This document shows, one piece after another, positions 31,256 through 41,914 of a DNA stretch of 64,000 bases. The position numbers and the translations under genes are program-made. The stretch is taken from NCBI GenBank assembly GCA_963575745.1, contig CAUYUJ010019603.1, positions 62,001 through 126,000 on the forward strand, read 5' to 3'. Positions within the stretch are counted from its first letter, which is position 1, and the number at the start of each line of letters is the position of its first letter. Source of the DNA: Prorocentrum cordatum (lineage: Eukaryota > Sar > Dinophyceae > Prorocentrales > Prorocentraceae). The notes beneath the pieces were generated by a model. The model did no database searches, was not told the origin of the DNA, and was given only the letters and a program-made list of their open reading frames with translations.

Positions 31256-32355
31256 TTTTGAATGCTGAGGCACGCTGATGCTGAGGCTGAGGCAGGCTGA
31301 GGCTGAGGCAGGCTGAGGCTGAGGCCGAGGCTGAAGGCAGACTGAGGCTGAGGCTGAAGCAGGCTGAGGCTGAGGCTGAGGCTGAGGCTGAGGCGGAGGC
31401 ACGCTGAGGCTGAGGCTGAGGCAGGCTGATGCTGAGGCAGGCTGATGCTGAGGCAGGCTGAGGCTGAGGCTGAGGCTGATGGAGGCTGAGGCTGAGGCAC
31501 GCTGAGGATGAGGCCGAGGCTGAAGGCAGACTGAGGCTGAGGCTGAAGCAGGCTGTGGCTGAGGCTGAGGCAGGCTGAGGCAGGCTGATGCTGAGGCAGG
31601 CTGAGGCTGAGGCTGAGGCTGATGCAGGCTGAGGCTGAGGCAGGCTGAGGCTGAGGCCGAGGCTGAAGGCAGACTGAGGCTGAGGCTGAAGCAGGCTGAG
31701 GCTGAGGCTGAGGCAGGCTGAGGCTGAGGCTGAGGCTGAGGCTGAGGCTGATGCAGGCTGAGGCTGAGGGCTGAGGCTGAGGCTGAGGCTGAGGCAGGCT
31801 GAGGCTGAGGCCGAGGCTGAAGGCAGATTGAGGCTGAGGCTGAAGCAGGCTGAGGCTGAGGAAGAGGCAGGCTGAGGCAGGCTGAGGCAGGCTGATGTTG
31901 AGGCAGGCTGAGGCTGAGGCTGATGCAGGCTGGGGCTGAGGCAGCCTGAGGCTGAGGCCGAGGCTGAAGGCAGACTGAGGCTGAGGCTGAAGCAGGCTGA
32001 GGCTGAGGCTGAGGCAGGCTGAGGCTGAGGCTGAAGGCAGATTGAGGCTGAGGCTGAGGCAGGCTGAAGCAGGCTGAGGCTGAGGCCGAAGCCGACGGCA
32101 GACTGAGGCTGAGGCTGAAGCAGTCTGAGGCTGAGGCAGAGGCAGGCTGAGGCTGAGGCTGAGGCAGGCTGATGCTGAGTCAGGCTGCGGCTGAGGCTGA
32201 GGCTGATGCAGGCTGAGGCTGAGGCAGGCTGAGACTGAGGCCGAGGGTGAAGGTAGATTGATGTTGATGCTGAAGCAGGCTGAGGCTGAGGCTGAGGCAG
32301 GCTGAGGCTGAGGCAGGCTGAGGCTGAGGCTGAGGCAGGCTGAGGCTGAGGCTGT
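31256..32355 (+). repeat. AGGCTG hexamer array
   Basis: About 1.1 kb of AGGCTG with frequent AGGCAGGCTG, GCTGATG and GAGGCCGAGG variants. Reverse complement of the array at 45630-47235. Ser-Leu/Gln-Pro/Ala-Ser ORFs through it are artefacts. Confidence 0.95.
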
Positions 32356-32513
32356 GACTGCGACTGCCGTTGCCGCTGCGATTGCCATCGCGAATGCGAC
32401 TACGACTGCGAGAACAGCATAATTTTACAACAGGATTCTCATCTGAATCTTAAGGGGAATGCTTCCAAATATGCTCCTACACATCGCTGTTAGGTTGCTT
32501 TGCCGGGATAATT

Positions 32514-33100
32514 TTGTTGTTTGTTTTTTTCTCCCCACAATCACAGCTTGCCTCTGTAGGGGTCCTAGCGGATTCACATGTGTGGGTGACCTACGTCGCC
32601 CATTTCGGTGGCCAGGTCCGGGTGCCCGGGTGCCCGAGGGTGCCCGGGTGCCCGGGGGTGCCCGGAGGTGCCCGGGGGTGCCCGGGGGTGCCCAGAGGTG
32701 CCTGGGGTTGCCTGGGTGCTCAACCTTCTTGCAACCTTTTAGCCCAATAGCTCCATAGCCCTATAGCCTTACAGGCCTGTAGCCCAATAGCCCAGCAGCA
32801 GCCCAAGTCCATATAACCCTACAGCCCTATAACCCTATAGCCTAATAGCCCTATATCCTTATAGCCCTACCTATACGACCACCTTGCGGGTGATAAGGAG
32901 ATTGGGGGGGGAGGGGAGCCAGCAATGGGCAACAGTGGTGATTGTTGCGTTGCCGCTCGCTCTTGGGACCCTTGGTGTCGAGTTGTTTACGTCATTCTTC
33001 GCTCTTGGGCGCCTCGGTATCATTTCCCCCCGGGAACCAACGAAATAAACATTTATTTAATTCATCTTGCAAGGGCTTGGGGGGCCGTTAGGGCGTGTCT
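32514..33100. repeat. GTGCCCGGG and TAGCCCTATA short tandem repeats with spacer
   Basis: 32615-32720: about ten units of GGTGCCCGGG(G). 32740-32875: degenerate 9-11 base units of TAGCCCTATA. 32880-33100 is unique-looking and ends in a few GGGGCCTCTTGGG pieces that belong to the GGCCGTCTTGG family. Confidence 0.8.
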
Positions 33101-33167
33101 TTTGGACCTCTTGGGGGGTGTTGGAAACCTCTTGGGGGGCTCTTGGGGGCCTCTTGGGTGCCTTTCG

Positions 33168-33590
33168 ATCTCACTCGATCGATCACACTATCGATCTCAC
33201 TCGATCGACCTCACTATCGATCTCACTATCGATCCCACTCAATCGATCTCACTATCGATCTCTCTATCGATCTCACATGCGATGTCGTTACCGGTCTCAC
33301 GATCGATCTCTCACTATCGATCTCTCTATCGATCTCGCAAGCGATGTCGTTATCGGTCTCACGATCATGGGACCACCGATCACACTATCGATCTCACTCG
33401 ATCGATCTCACTATCGATATCACTCGACCGATTTCACTGTCGATCTCACTGTGGATCTCGCTACAGATCCTACTAGCGATCTCCCAATCGATATCACTCG
33501 ATCTCACAATCTGTATCACTATTTATCTCACTATCGATTTCATTACCGATCTCACGGTCGATCTCGCTGTCGGTCTCACTATTACTATCA
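33168..33590. repeat. ATCGATCTCACT minisatellite
   Basis: About 34 units of a 12-bp core (ATCGATCTCACT) with variants such as ACCGGTCTCACG and TCGATCGA insertions. Very rich in ATCGAT. The Ser/Ile/Leu-rich ORFs are by-products. Confidence 0.9.
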
Positions 33591-33599
33591 GTAATCGTA

Positions 33600-34352
<753 letters not shown>

Positions 34353-35213
34353 TAGTCGTGGTAATCGAGAACTAATAAGAATACTGCGCCGAGCCGGAAG
34401 TTTCCCCAATTTCGCCACCACGCTCGCCGCGGCCATCTGGGGCGGCGCGCGCAGGATGGGACCCGTGGGGCCCGAGGGCGGATGGGGGCGATGTCGCGAG
34501 GGCAAAGCCGGCGCGCCGATGGGCAGCCCAGCACCCCGTTTGGCCGGAGGGGCCCAGTGCAATGCAAGGGCAGAGCCTAACCCCCGCCTGGGGTCGCGGG
34601 ATCGGGTCCCCCTTCCCAACTCAAAATCTCAAATCCCAAACGGTGTACTGACCCGAAAGTGAGCAAACGGCATAGGACCTCCTCGAAGCAAGCTTTCGGG
34701 TTCGGTCATACGAGGACCCGAAAAATTTACCGGCCGACCTGACAATGGCCAAATGCCATAGGACTTGTGCCGGAAAGAATTTCAGGTCCGGTTCGAACGA
34801 CCCGAAAATGCGCAAACCGCTTAGGACTCCTTCAAAAAAACATCATTCTCGAGGTCTTCGGGCCCACTCCGAAGAAACCGAGCATGGGCAAACCGCCTAG
34901 AACTTCCTATGAAAAACGGTTTCTCGGTGGTTCTGGGCCTCGTCCGAAGGAGCCGCCGGTGGGCAGACCGTTCAGGACTTCCTGCGCAAGAAATGGTTTC
35001 CCGGGTGATCCACTGTCAACGGGAACGCTCCCCGCGCGGGATCGAGGTTCGCACGGGGGCGCGGCTGCTCTCGCCTGTCCAGGGGGCATGAATTGCCGCG
35101 CCCTTCCAGCATAGCGTTTGCGCTGCATTCGCGCGGCGCCGTGCTTCTCAAATCGGAATAAACTTTCGGAACGCCGATGTAGGAAGTAATAGAAGTAGCG
35201 AACGTCGTAATCT

Positions 35214-35216
<3 letters not shown>
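34353..35216. repeat. 75-86 bp tandem repeat (34.65-35.01 kb) and flanks
   Basis: About five units with landmarks GCAAACGGCATAGGACCTCC (34663), CCAAATGCCATAGGACTTGT (34749), GCAAACCGCTTAGGACTCC (34812), GCAAACCGCCTAGAACTTCC (34888) and GCAGACCGTTCAGGACTTCC (34963). Each has a GACCCGAA or GTCCGAA element. Flanks 34353-34650 and 35016-35216 hold nothing recognised. Confidence 0.75.
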
Positions 35217-35275
<59 letters not shown>

Positions 35276-36035
35276 GAACATTATTACTTCTAAAGAATAA
35301 TTATTGTTGGGGCCCCTGGTGCACGACCCCCCCGCCGCGCCTAGGCCGCAGCCTCATTTTCATCATTTTCGTGAGGAAGTCTCAGGCAAAACGGGTTGGT
35401 CCGGATCCGGTTGTGTTGTTACGATCGGTTTTCCCTTGCAAAAAAAAGCTAAAGTGGACATTTCTTGTTCTAACATAACCAAACTTCAAGAATCCCTTGC
35501 AAAAAATAAGGTAAAGTGGACATTCGCGCGCGCAAGACGAAATCCTTCCAAAACCTTAGTTTTCGTAGCGATTTTAACATAAAAACATCAAAAAACCAAT
35601 GGTTTTTCAACAAAAATTGTCAAACTTTCATCCCGCGCGCTCTTGCGGATTCGTAGGAAACCCAACACTTTTTAATCATTTCTGTCAAACGGGCTTTTGC
35701 GAGCAACTTTTTCGAACTTCTGCAACAACGGTTGCGCACCTGCCAGGGCCATCATCCCTGTCAAATAATACCATGCGGGACACATTCGTTTTTTCTTCGC
35801 GCGCGCACGCCGTCGTCGTCGGCCGCGGGGCCCTGAATAGTAGCCACGGTCGTCCGCATGCCACGAAGTGAAGTGTCCGAACGTCATAGGGCGGGAAGCT
35901 GGGTGTGGGTGGTGGCGAAGAGTCGTTTGGAAATTTGGTAGAGCTTGAACCGGCCCCCCCACAAAGTGGGGGTATTGCCCGCCTCCTATGAAAACCCTGG
36001 CACTGGTGAGAACGGTGTGTCCCCACGTGCTGGTA

Positions 36036-36077
<42 letters not shown>

Positions 36078-36290
36078 ATTGTTGTTGTTGCTGCTGTTCA
36101 GAACAAAATTAACACGGGCTCCGATTTGTTTTGGATTTTCTCAGAAATCTAGCGGTTACCCTTAAGGTTAAGCAACGCTCCAGCACCTGCGAGCCGGTGA
36201 ATGCGTTGGCACTGGGGCGGCGGCGGCACGCCCCCCACGGAGCTGAAGAGGGTGTTAGCACTCTGGGCGTGCTTCCTGTGGATTCCCCAG
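35217..36290. other. GTT microsatellites and unresolved spacer
   Basis: (GTT)n at 35217-35276 and again at 36040-36090. Between them is AT-richer sequence with several CCTTGCAAAAAA-AAAGTAAAGTGGACATT copies (35435-35525) and a GCGCGCGCAAGACGAAATCC block related to 7.5-7.8 kb. No gene seen. Confidence 0.6.
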
Positions 36291-36535
36291 GACCCCCGAA
36301 GATCCCAAACGATTCCTCAGGATTCCTCCGGATTCTTCAGGATCCCTCAGGACTCCTCAGGACCCCCGAGGATTCTTCACGATCTCTCCCTCTCATGCTC
36401 ATGCCTTCGGCTCTCCCCCCCTGGCGCGATGGCCCCCCCCCCGTGGTCGTGGCCTTGTGGGCGTGGCGGTCGTGGTCGTCGTCGTGGTCTTGGTCGTGGT
36501 CGTGGTCAAAGTCGTCGTCGCTGTGGTCGTGGCCG

Positions 36536-36603
<68 letters not shown>

Positions 36604-37191
36604 CCCCCCATCCCATCACGGGGGGACCTATGAACCCTGGGACCCATCCACCCATCTGGGGGCGCGGGGGGGGGCCTGTGAACCTTCGGCCCGGGATCAT
36701 GTATAATAGCGGGGGCGGGGTCACAACCCTCCCAGACGAGCCTTTGCAGAAATCCCCGCGTCCGGGGACCTCCGGGGACCTCTTGCACAGATGTCCCGCC
36801 AGTCCTCCAAGACAGCTCCAGGCCATCCCCTTCTCTCTGCCATGAAATCTGGAGCTTTTTTTTCCCTTCGCCCCCCTCGGGACGGGCTGACCCGGGGCAG
36901 CGCTAACCCACCCTGGCGCCAACCAAACCATGTCAAGAACTTGGCCGGTTTCGAAATTGCTCCCAAGCCTGGGTCAGCGAAGGGCTCGCTCCGCGTGGCT
37001 CCCAGACCTGGGTCGGTCGGAAGGGATTGGTTGATCCCCCTTAGCGCTGACCCCCGTTACTTGCGCCCCGATCCCGACCAAAATCTTGTCAGAATCGGTT
37101 CCCTGGTTCCCTCCCGCCTCCCAAGGTTCATCCTAGCAAGATCTTCGTCCCCGACTGGTTTTCGAAGGTTCTGGGGTCCATCGAAAATTAG
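36291..37191. other. CAGGATTCCT and GTC short repeats, unresolved spacer
   Basis: 36295-36380: short units of GGATTC(C/T)TCAGGA. 36460-36600: (GTC)n/(GTG)n run. 36600-37191: unique-looking, with two AGACCTGGGTCGG-type pieces near 36970 and 37005. No gene supported. Confidence 0.6.
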
Positions 37192-38325
37192 CCTGGCGAC
37201 GGACCCAACCATATGCAGTTGTGAGTACCGCAGTTGTGAATAACGTCCTCGGTGGAGCTCCTTATGGGGCCACGAACTGTGTGAGGGGCCTGCCACAGTG
37301 GTGGTGGTGGGGAACCGCATGCGGGCACCCCCGCTGGGGCCTTCGGTGGAGCTCCTTTTGGGGCCACGAAACGCTGCCCTGGGTTGGGGAATCGCATGCG
37401 GGCACCCCCACTGGGGCCTACGGTGGAGCTCCCTGTGGGGCCACGAAACGCTGCCCTGGGTGGGGGAACCGCATGCGGGCACCCCCACTGGGGCCTTCGG
37501 CGGACCTCCCTGAGGGGCCACGAAACGCTGCCCTGGGCGGGGGAACCGCATGCGGGCACCCCCACAGGGGCCTTCGGTGGAGCTCCCTATGGGGCCACGA
37601 AACGCTGCGCTGGGTGGGGGAACCGCATGCGGGCACCCCCACTGGTGCCTACGGTGGAGCTCCTTGTGGGACCACGAAACGCTGCCATGGGTGGGGGAAG
37701 CGCATGCGGGCACCCCCACTGGGGACTACGGTGGAGCGCCCTATGGGGCTACGAAACGCTGCACTGGGTGGGGGAACCGCATGCGGGCCCCCCCACTTGG
37801 GCCTACAGTGGAGCTCCTTATGGGGCCACGAAACGCTGCCCTGGGTGGGGGAACCGCATGCGGGCACCCCCACAGGGGCCTTCGGTGGAGCTCCCTATAG
37901 GGCCACGAAACGCTGCCCTGGGTGGGGGAACCGCATGCGGGCACCCCCACTGGGGCCTTCGGTGGAGCTCCCTATGGGGCTACGAAACGCTGCCCTGGGT
38001 GGGGGAACCGCATGCGGGCCCCCCCACTTGGGCCTACAGTGGAGCTCCCTATGGGGCCACGAAACGCTGCCCTTGGTGGGGGAACCGCATGCGGGCACTC
38101 CCACTGGGACATTCGGTGGAGTTCCCTATGGGGCCACGAAGCGCTGCGCTGGGTGGGGGAACCGCATGCGGGCACCCCCACTGGGGCCTTCGGTGGAGCT
38201 CCCTATGGGGCTACGAAGCGCTGCACTGGGAGGGCGATGAGGGAGGAGGGGGAGGAGGAAGGAAGGAAGGAGACGCGGGGCGCTGTCTCTTCAAAACGAG
38301 GACCCAACACCACAGGATGGTTGGG
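37192..38325 (+). mobile_element. Element beta, copy 1, with 77-bp array
   Basis: Left end CCTGGCGACGGACCCAACCA (37192), then TATGCAGTTGTGAGTACC; right end CTTCAAAACGAGGACCCAAC, then ACCACAGGATGGTTGGG (ends 38325). Both ends match 55114-56138 in the same orientation while the outer flanks differ. The terminal CCCAACCA/TGGTTGGG is an inverted repeat. Inside are about 12 units of 77 bp (GGTGGAGCTCCCTATGGGGC, CACGAAACGCTGCCCTGGGT, GGGGGAACCGCATGCGGGCA, CCCCCACTGGGGCCTTC). Because 77 is not a multiple of 3, ORFs of 200-340 codons appear in all frames and are not genes. Confidence 0.75.
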
Positions 38326-38829
38326 AAAAACTCAAGAGGCCGAAGATGACAACAAAGCTAGATCCTCTGTTTCCCTTCTCGATTTATGTTGCCCGCGCTC
38401 CCATTCGTCCTCCCTTTGCCCCCCTCGCCGGACATCCGACGATGTTTTCTTTTTTTTGTTCTTTGTCAATCCGTGGCCCGAGAAGTCCCGACCCCTTCCC
38501 CAGGGGTAGTTCTTCGTCCCGGACCCATTTTCGGTGGCCCCGGTGCCCAATAAGAGGCCCGAGAGGCCGAGATTAAACAAACCACAATCGTCGGAGATCT
38601 GGGTCCGACTGCTCCTGGTGCGCTCTGGCGCGCCAGCGGCGGCACCGCCGCCGCCGCGCCCGGTCGGGCGCCCGGCGTGGCCCGCGCCCTTGCCGACTCC
38701 AGCGCGCCGAGGCCCGAGTGCCCAACCTTGCGGGGGGCTGGCGAGCGGCGGAGGCACTTCGGCGGGCCTCAGGCGGGCCCTCGGAGGACCTCAGCGGCAA
38801 GGAGGGCGGCATCGACCACGCCCGTTGAT
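38326..38829. other. No gene recognised
   Basis: GC-rich from 38590 on. Short ORFs on both strands have shadow composition. Nothing supported. Confidence 0.4.
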
Positions 38830-39150
38830 AAGGCAAAGTTGTGTGTATATGTACATATTCACATACTTAATAGGTATGTATGTTTGTATGCATTTATGTA
38901 TGCATGCATGCATGCATGCATGTATGTATGCATGCTTGCATGCATGTATGTATGCATGTATGTATGTACGAACGTGTGTATGTATGTATGTATGTATGTA
39001 TGTATGTATGTATGTATGTATGTATGTATGTATGTATGTATGTATGTATGTATGTACGTATGTGGGTATCTAGGTATGGATGTCTGTAGGTATGTATGTA
39101 TATAGGTAGGTCGGTAGGTAGATAGGTAATTAGGTACGTTTGTATGATGC
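38830..39150. repeat. GTAT/GCAT tetranucleotide microsatellite
   Basis: (TATG)n with (TGCA) variants at 38880-38960, uniform (TATG)n at 38970-39060 and TAGG variants to 39140. Both strands open as Tyr/Met/Cys/Val or His/Thr/Ile repeats; artefacts. Confidence 0.95.
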
Positions 39151-39346
39151 GTGTGTGTAAATTTCTTAGCTGCCGAACTCCTTTTTCCACTGCGGCCAGA
39201 AACATCATGTCGTCGTGACTGCACTGCCGTGCATTGGCAGGAATCCAAAAGCTCAGAAACTGACTTAGATGAAGACCGGTCTTAAAGGCACTTGAACCCC
39301 CATCGTGATCGCTCAGGGGATCGCAGGCGGGGAGTGCGCGGCGGGA
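39151..39346. repeat. Partial duplicate of the retroelement 3' end
   Basis: CTTAGCTGCCGAACTCCTTT, then TTCCACTGCGGCCAGAAACA and CATGTCGTCGTGA (39167-39215) match 39524-39575 (AGCTGCTGAGCTCTTTTTTC, CACTGCAGCC, CATGTCGTGGTGA). GGCACTTGAACCCCC (39286) matches GGAACTTGAACTCCC (39581). The 3' end of the DIRS-like element is thus partly repeated on both sides of its left terminal repeat. Confidence 0.65.
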
Positions 39347-39520
39347 GCCTTTGAGCCCCGCTGGGAGCAGAGAAATCGAGCAGGAAACAAAAACGAGACA
39401 AAGGCGAAGACCGAAAGTGCGCCAAGCGCTGCACCTTTGCTTGGATTGTACCCTGTGATCTCAGACGGCCGACCGTGGAAGCACTGCGCACACAGCTAGG
39501 ACGATATTAGTCATCTCACA
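39347..39520 (-). repeat. Terminal direct repeat, left copy
   Basis: Shares GAAGACCGAAAG, GCACCT(T/C)TGCTTG, TTGTACCCTGTG, CCGTGG(A/G)AGCA and GCGCACA(C/G)AGCTA with 48125-48297 in the same orientation, at roughly 75-80 percent by eye over 170 bases. It lies just outside the C-terminal end of the polyprotein. Confidence 0.75.
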
Positions 39521-39554
39521 AGCTGCTGAGCTCTTTTTTCCACTGCAGCCAAAA

Positions 39555-40375
39555 TCAACATGTCGTGGTGAGGTCTTCAAGGAACTTGAACTCCCACACT
39601 GCCGATATTTTTACGCAGAGGCAGGGGTCATCAACACGCACTGCTATAACAAGCAAGAGAGCGAGCGGCCAGGGTGTTCTGAAAACGTTGTGCGAGCAGC
39701 TTGCGGAGGCCTGGCCAGTAAGGTTTGTGATGTGCGTGCGGAAGACGCCGTTCACTTTGCCAGCCAGCTCCACGTGCGGCTTGCCTGCTCTCGAGCAAAC
39801 TCCTCGGCTTTGGCACTTCCTCTCGCTGGCAGAGAGATCCACGTGGATGCCAATGAACTGGGTTCGTTTTCTCCAAGGGCGGTTAAACATGCAGAACTCT
39901 GCCCTGTACGTTGTCGAGGTCATGAGCGCCAAAATGTGCTTCATAAGAGGGCATATCCACAAACGACTGGTGGCTGGATTCTCCAAGGCTGCGGGTATCG
40001 CCAAGCGGGGAAACAACCGCGGCACAAAGCACGACAAACATTAGCAATATGTTTCCGAATAAACTTTCCGCTGGTCAACTGCAGCGAGGCTTGGCAGTCC
40101 CATCGGCATCTCGTCACTGCGAAGGCGAGGCGGCCCGTTGGGCCTATCGCAGGCCCTGGAGAAGCTGCCACATGGAGTGCCGAGCCACGGGGAGACCACG
40201 GCTGTGAACTCAAAATCCATCCTCGAATTCTTTCCTGCACGTATGGGAGCGTAGCGTCATGTTGTTTGCCATGATTGACGCCGAAGTCAAAGATGGGCGC
40301 TCCCACCAAGTGCCGCAGCGCCTGAGAGAAGTGCCCACTTCCTGAGAATACGGATATGCAGCTGGCTTTCAGGAA
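39555..40375 (-). pseudogene. Methyltransferase-like C-terminal domain of the DIRS-like element
   Basis: CISVFSGSGHFSQALRHLVG (near 40340; F-S-G-S-G resembles SAM-binding motif I), then FDFGVNHGKQHDATLPYVQE, then in a shifted frame VVSPWLGTPCGSFSRAC with the Cys codon at 40170-40172 (resembles C5-methyltransferase motif IV, PC), then NPATSRLWICPLMKHILALM, CMFNRPWRKRTQFIGIHVD and a Cys/His part (CQSRGVCSRAGKPHVELAGK). The order F-x-G-x-G, PC-x-SFS, ENP matches motifs I, IV and VI (ENV-like) of C5 cytosine methyltransferases, although the rest is divergent. Whether it methylates anything is unknown. Confidence 0.6.
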
Positions 40376-40380
40376 TTTGA

Positions 40381-40770
40381 ATGCTCTGTAAGGGCGTTGC
40401 CAATCTGCGCGGCGCATCTGAACGCCGCGTCGCGCGCGCCGGGGGCGAGCAACTGGAGCTGCTCGGTGAGGCGGCGTGCCTTCTGGCACCTCCTCATCGA
40501 GTTCGCGGCATCCCAGTTGCCGCGATGCTGGATCTCCAGCGTGGTGCGGCGGCCCATGGCGTTGTCCAAGCTGGTGCCCGCGTGCCTTAGGCAGTAGAGC
40601 GTCGGGGGGCCAAGCGCGCCCAGCCCCGGCTCCAGCCCGACCGTCAAGTGATGGAAGTTCGCCGGCCGCTTGTCGGACCCGGGTCCGGGTCCGCGCAGTC
40701 TGGCCAGCACTGGCGCGAAGAACATGTGCTCGCTAAGGTCGAGGGTCCGCGAGTCGCCCCAACGGTTGGT
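40381..40770 (-). pseudogene. Tyrosine recombinase domain, catalytic Tyr replaced by Cys
   Basis: SEHMFFAPVLARLRGPGPGS, then FHHLTVGLEPGLGALGPPTL, then YCLRHAGTSLDNAMGRRTTL, then EIQHRGNWDAANSMRRCQKA. The L-R-H-x-G-x-S box and the R-G-x-W segment followed by R-x-x-K are those of YR recombinases of DIRS-like elements, where the nucleophile is the Tyr in an R-Y-x-K context. Here that codon (40486-40488) is TGC (Cys), one transition from TAC. Role when intact: integration of circular element DNA. Confidence 0.65.
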
Positions 40771-41914
40771 CTTGGGCGGCCGTCCCAGTTCCGTTGGATG
40801 CAGCGCCGGCGTTCTGCGCCGATGGCATGGGTGGCCCTGGGGCAGCGGTGGCGCCAGCTGGCAGGTCCTCAGGTCCACGATATCCCTGGGGCGAAAATGC
40901 AAGATCACGCGCGTCGCGACTGCGGCTGCCATCTCCATCGCGACTGCGGCTGCCATCTCCCGGAATCCCTGGGATGAGACAGACCGCGTCCAGCGTGGTA
41001 GGCGGCCGCGACTGGCTCGGCGCCCTGAGGCGTCAGCCGCGGAGGGCCTGCAATGCTCGAGCCAGCCTGGCACCTCTCTGCCGGCTCAACTCCGGGCGGG
41101 GGTGGCAGATGGCGCTGACCAGGCGCCCCCCCGGCGCCGCGGTCTCGAGCTCCTCCTCCGTCTCGAACGCCGGCGGCTGCTTCTGCTCCCAGCTCGCGAA
41201 GAGGTCCCAGCTCGACTGATGCAGCGCCTGGGTGCGAGGCCTGACTCTCGCCAGCTTCTGGGCGCTGGGGCGGCGGAAGGGCTCTGGCGCCTCTGCGGCG
41301 GCCCATGTTCCCCGCGCAGGCGCCCGCCCTGCCGCGCAGGCGCCGTCGGCGGCGTCGCCTCGCGCCCGCTTCCAGCCCGAGGCCCCGGCGAGGCCCCGTC
41401 TCGACGGGGCGTCGACGGAGTTGTGCCCGCTCGGGGTCCAGCGTGGCCGCGCAGCCAGACACTGGCGGGGCGGCGGCCCAGGCTAGCACAGCCTTGAGCA
41501 TGCCCGGCGCCGAACTCCTCAACTTCGAAAAAGCCGGCGTGGCAGATGTGGGGCCGGACAGGAACGGAAGCCTTCGACCCCGCCGCCGAGCGTGGCGAAG
41601 CTGATGTCGGAGGCCCCGCCGCGACGACCAAGTTTCGAGGGCGAGCGCGCCATCTGGGCGTCTCCAGGGGCGAGAGCAGACCGCGAACCATTTATTCTTC
41701 AGAAGCCTCTCAGGAACAAGCGGTGCCCCGTTTCCCCGTTGAAGCCCCGGGTCCGCCTTGCCGCCCAGGGCTGCGCCCAGCTCATCAGCTTCCTCGCGCA
41801 GCCCGTCGACGTGGTGAGCGCCTTGGGCCTCCTCGGTGAGATTGGCGGCCTGCTTGCGGGCCTCCTCGGCGCCCTCGCGGAAACTCCGCCTCTCCGAATA
41901 CTTCATGGCCTCTG
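40771..41914 (-). pseudogene. Region between RNase H and recombinase
   Basis: Coding character is weak and moves between frames. The stretch ITEAMKYSERRSFREGAEEA, RKQAANLTEEAQGAHHVDGL, RLLKNKWFAVCSRPWR (41900-41690) has natural composition and probably continues the RNase H region or connecting domain. Further left, FFEVEEFGAGHAQGC (41510) may also be element-derived. No motif identified. Confidence 0.35.

Larger units (their letters stand above)
30151..32513 (+). mobile_element. Element alpha, copy 1 (inverted ends, two internal minisatellites)
   Basis: Both ends match those of 45474-47634 in opposite orientation, and sequence similarity stops at the same places. Left end ATTTTTACATAACAGCGAAG (30151), right end CATCGCTGTTAGGTTGC, then TTTGCCGGGATAAT (ends 32513). 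The subterminal CTAACAGCGA / TCGCTGTTAG is an inverted repeat. Inside: a unique 120-bp left part, a 73-bp minisatellite, an AGGCTG hexamer array and a unique right part (CGACTACGACTGCGAGAACA). There is no coding capacity, so it would depend on a transposase from elsewhere. An AT dinucleotide flanks both ends and could be the target duplication. Confidence 0.75.

Noticed and set aside
31240-32388. 382-codon Ser/Leu/Gln/Pro repeat protein (and the 383-413 codon ones at 46-47.3 kb)
   Set aside because: Hexamer array translated; repeat is open in several frames and on both copies irrespective of orientation.
37221-38509. Three overlapping ORFs of 195-339 codons with WGHETL/GAPYGATKR repeats
   Set aside because: 77-bp array shifts frame at each unit, so all three frames show the same three peptide types.
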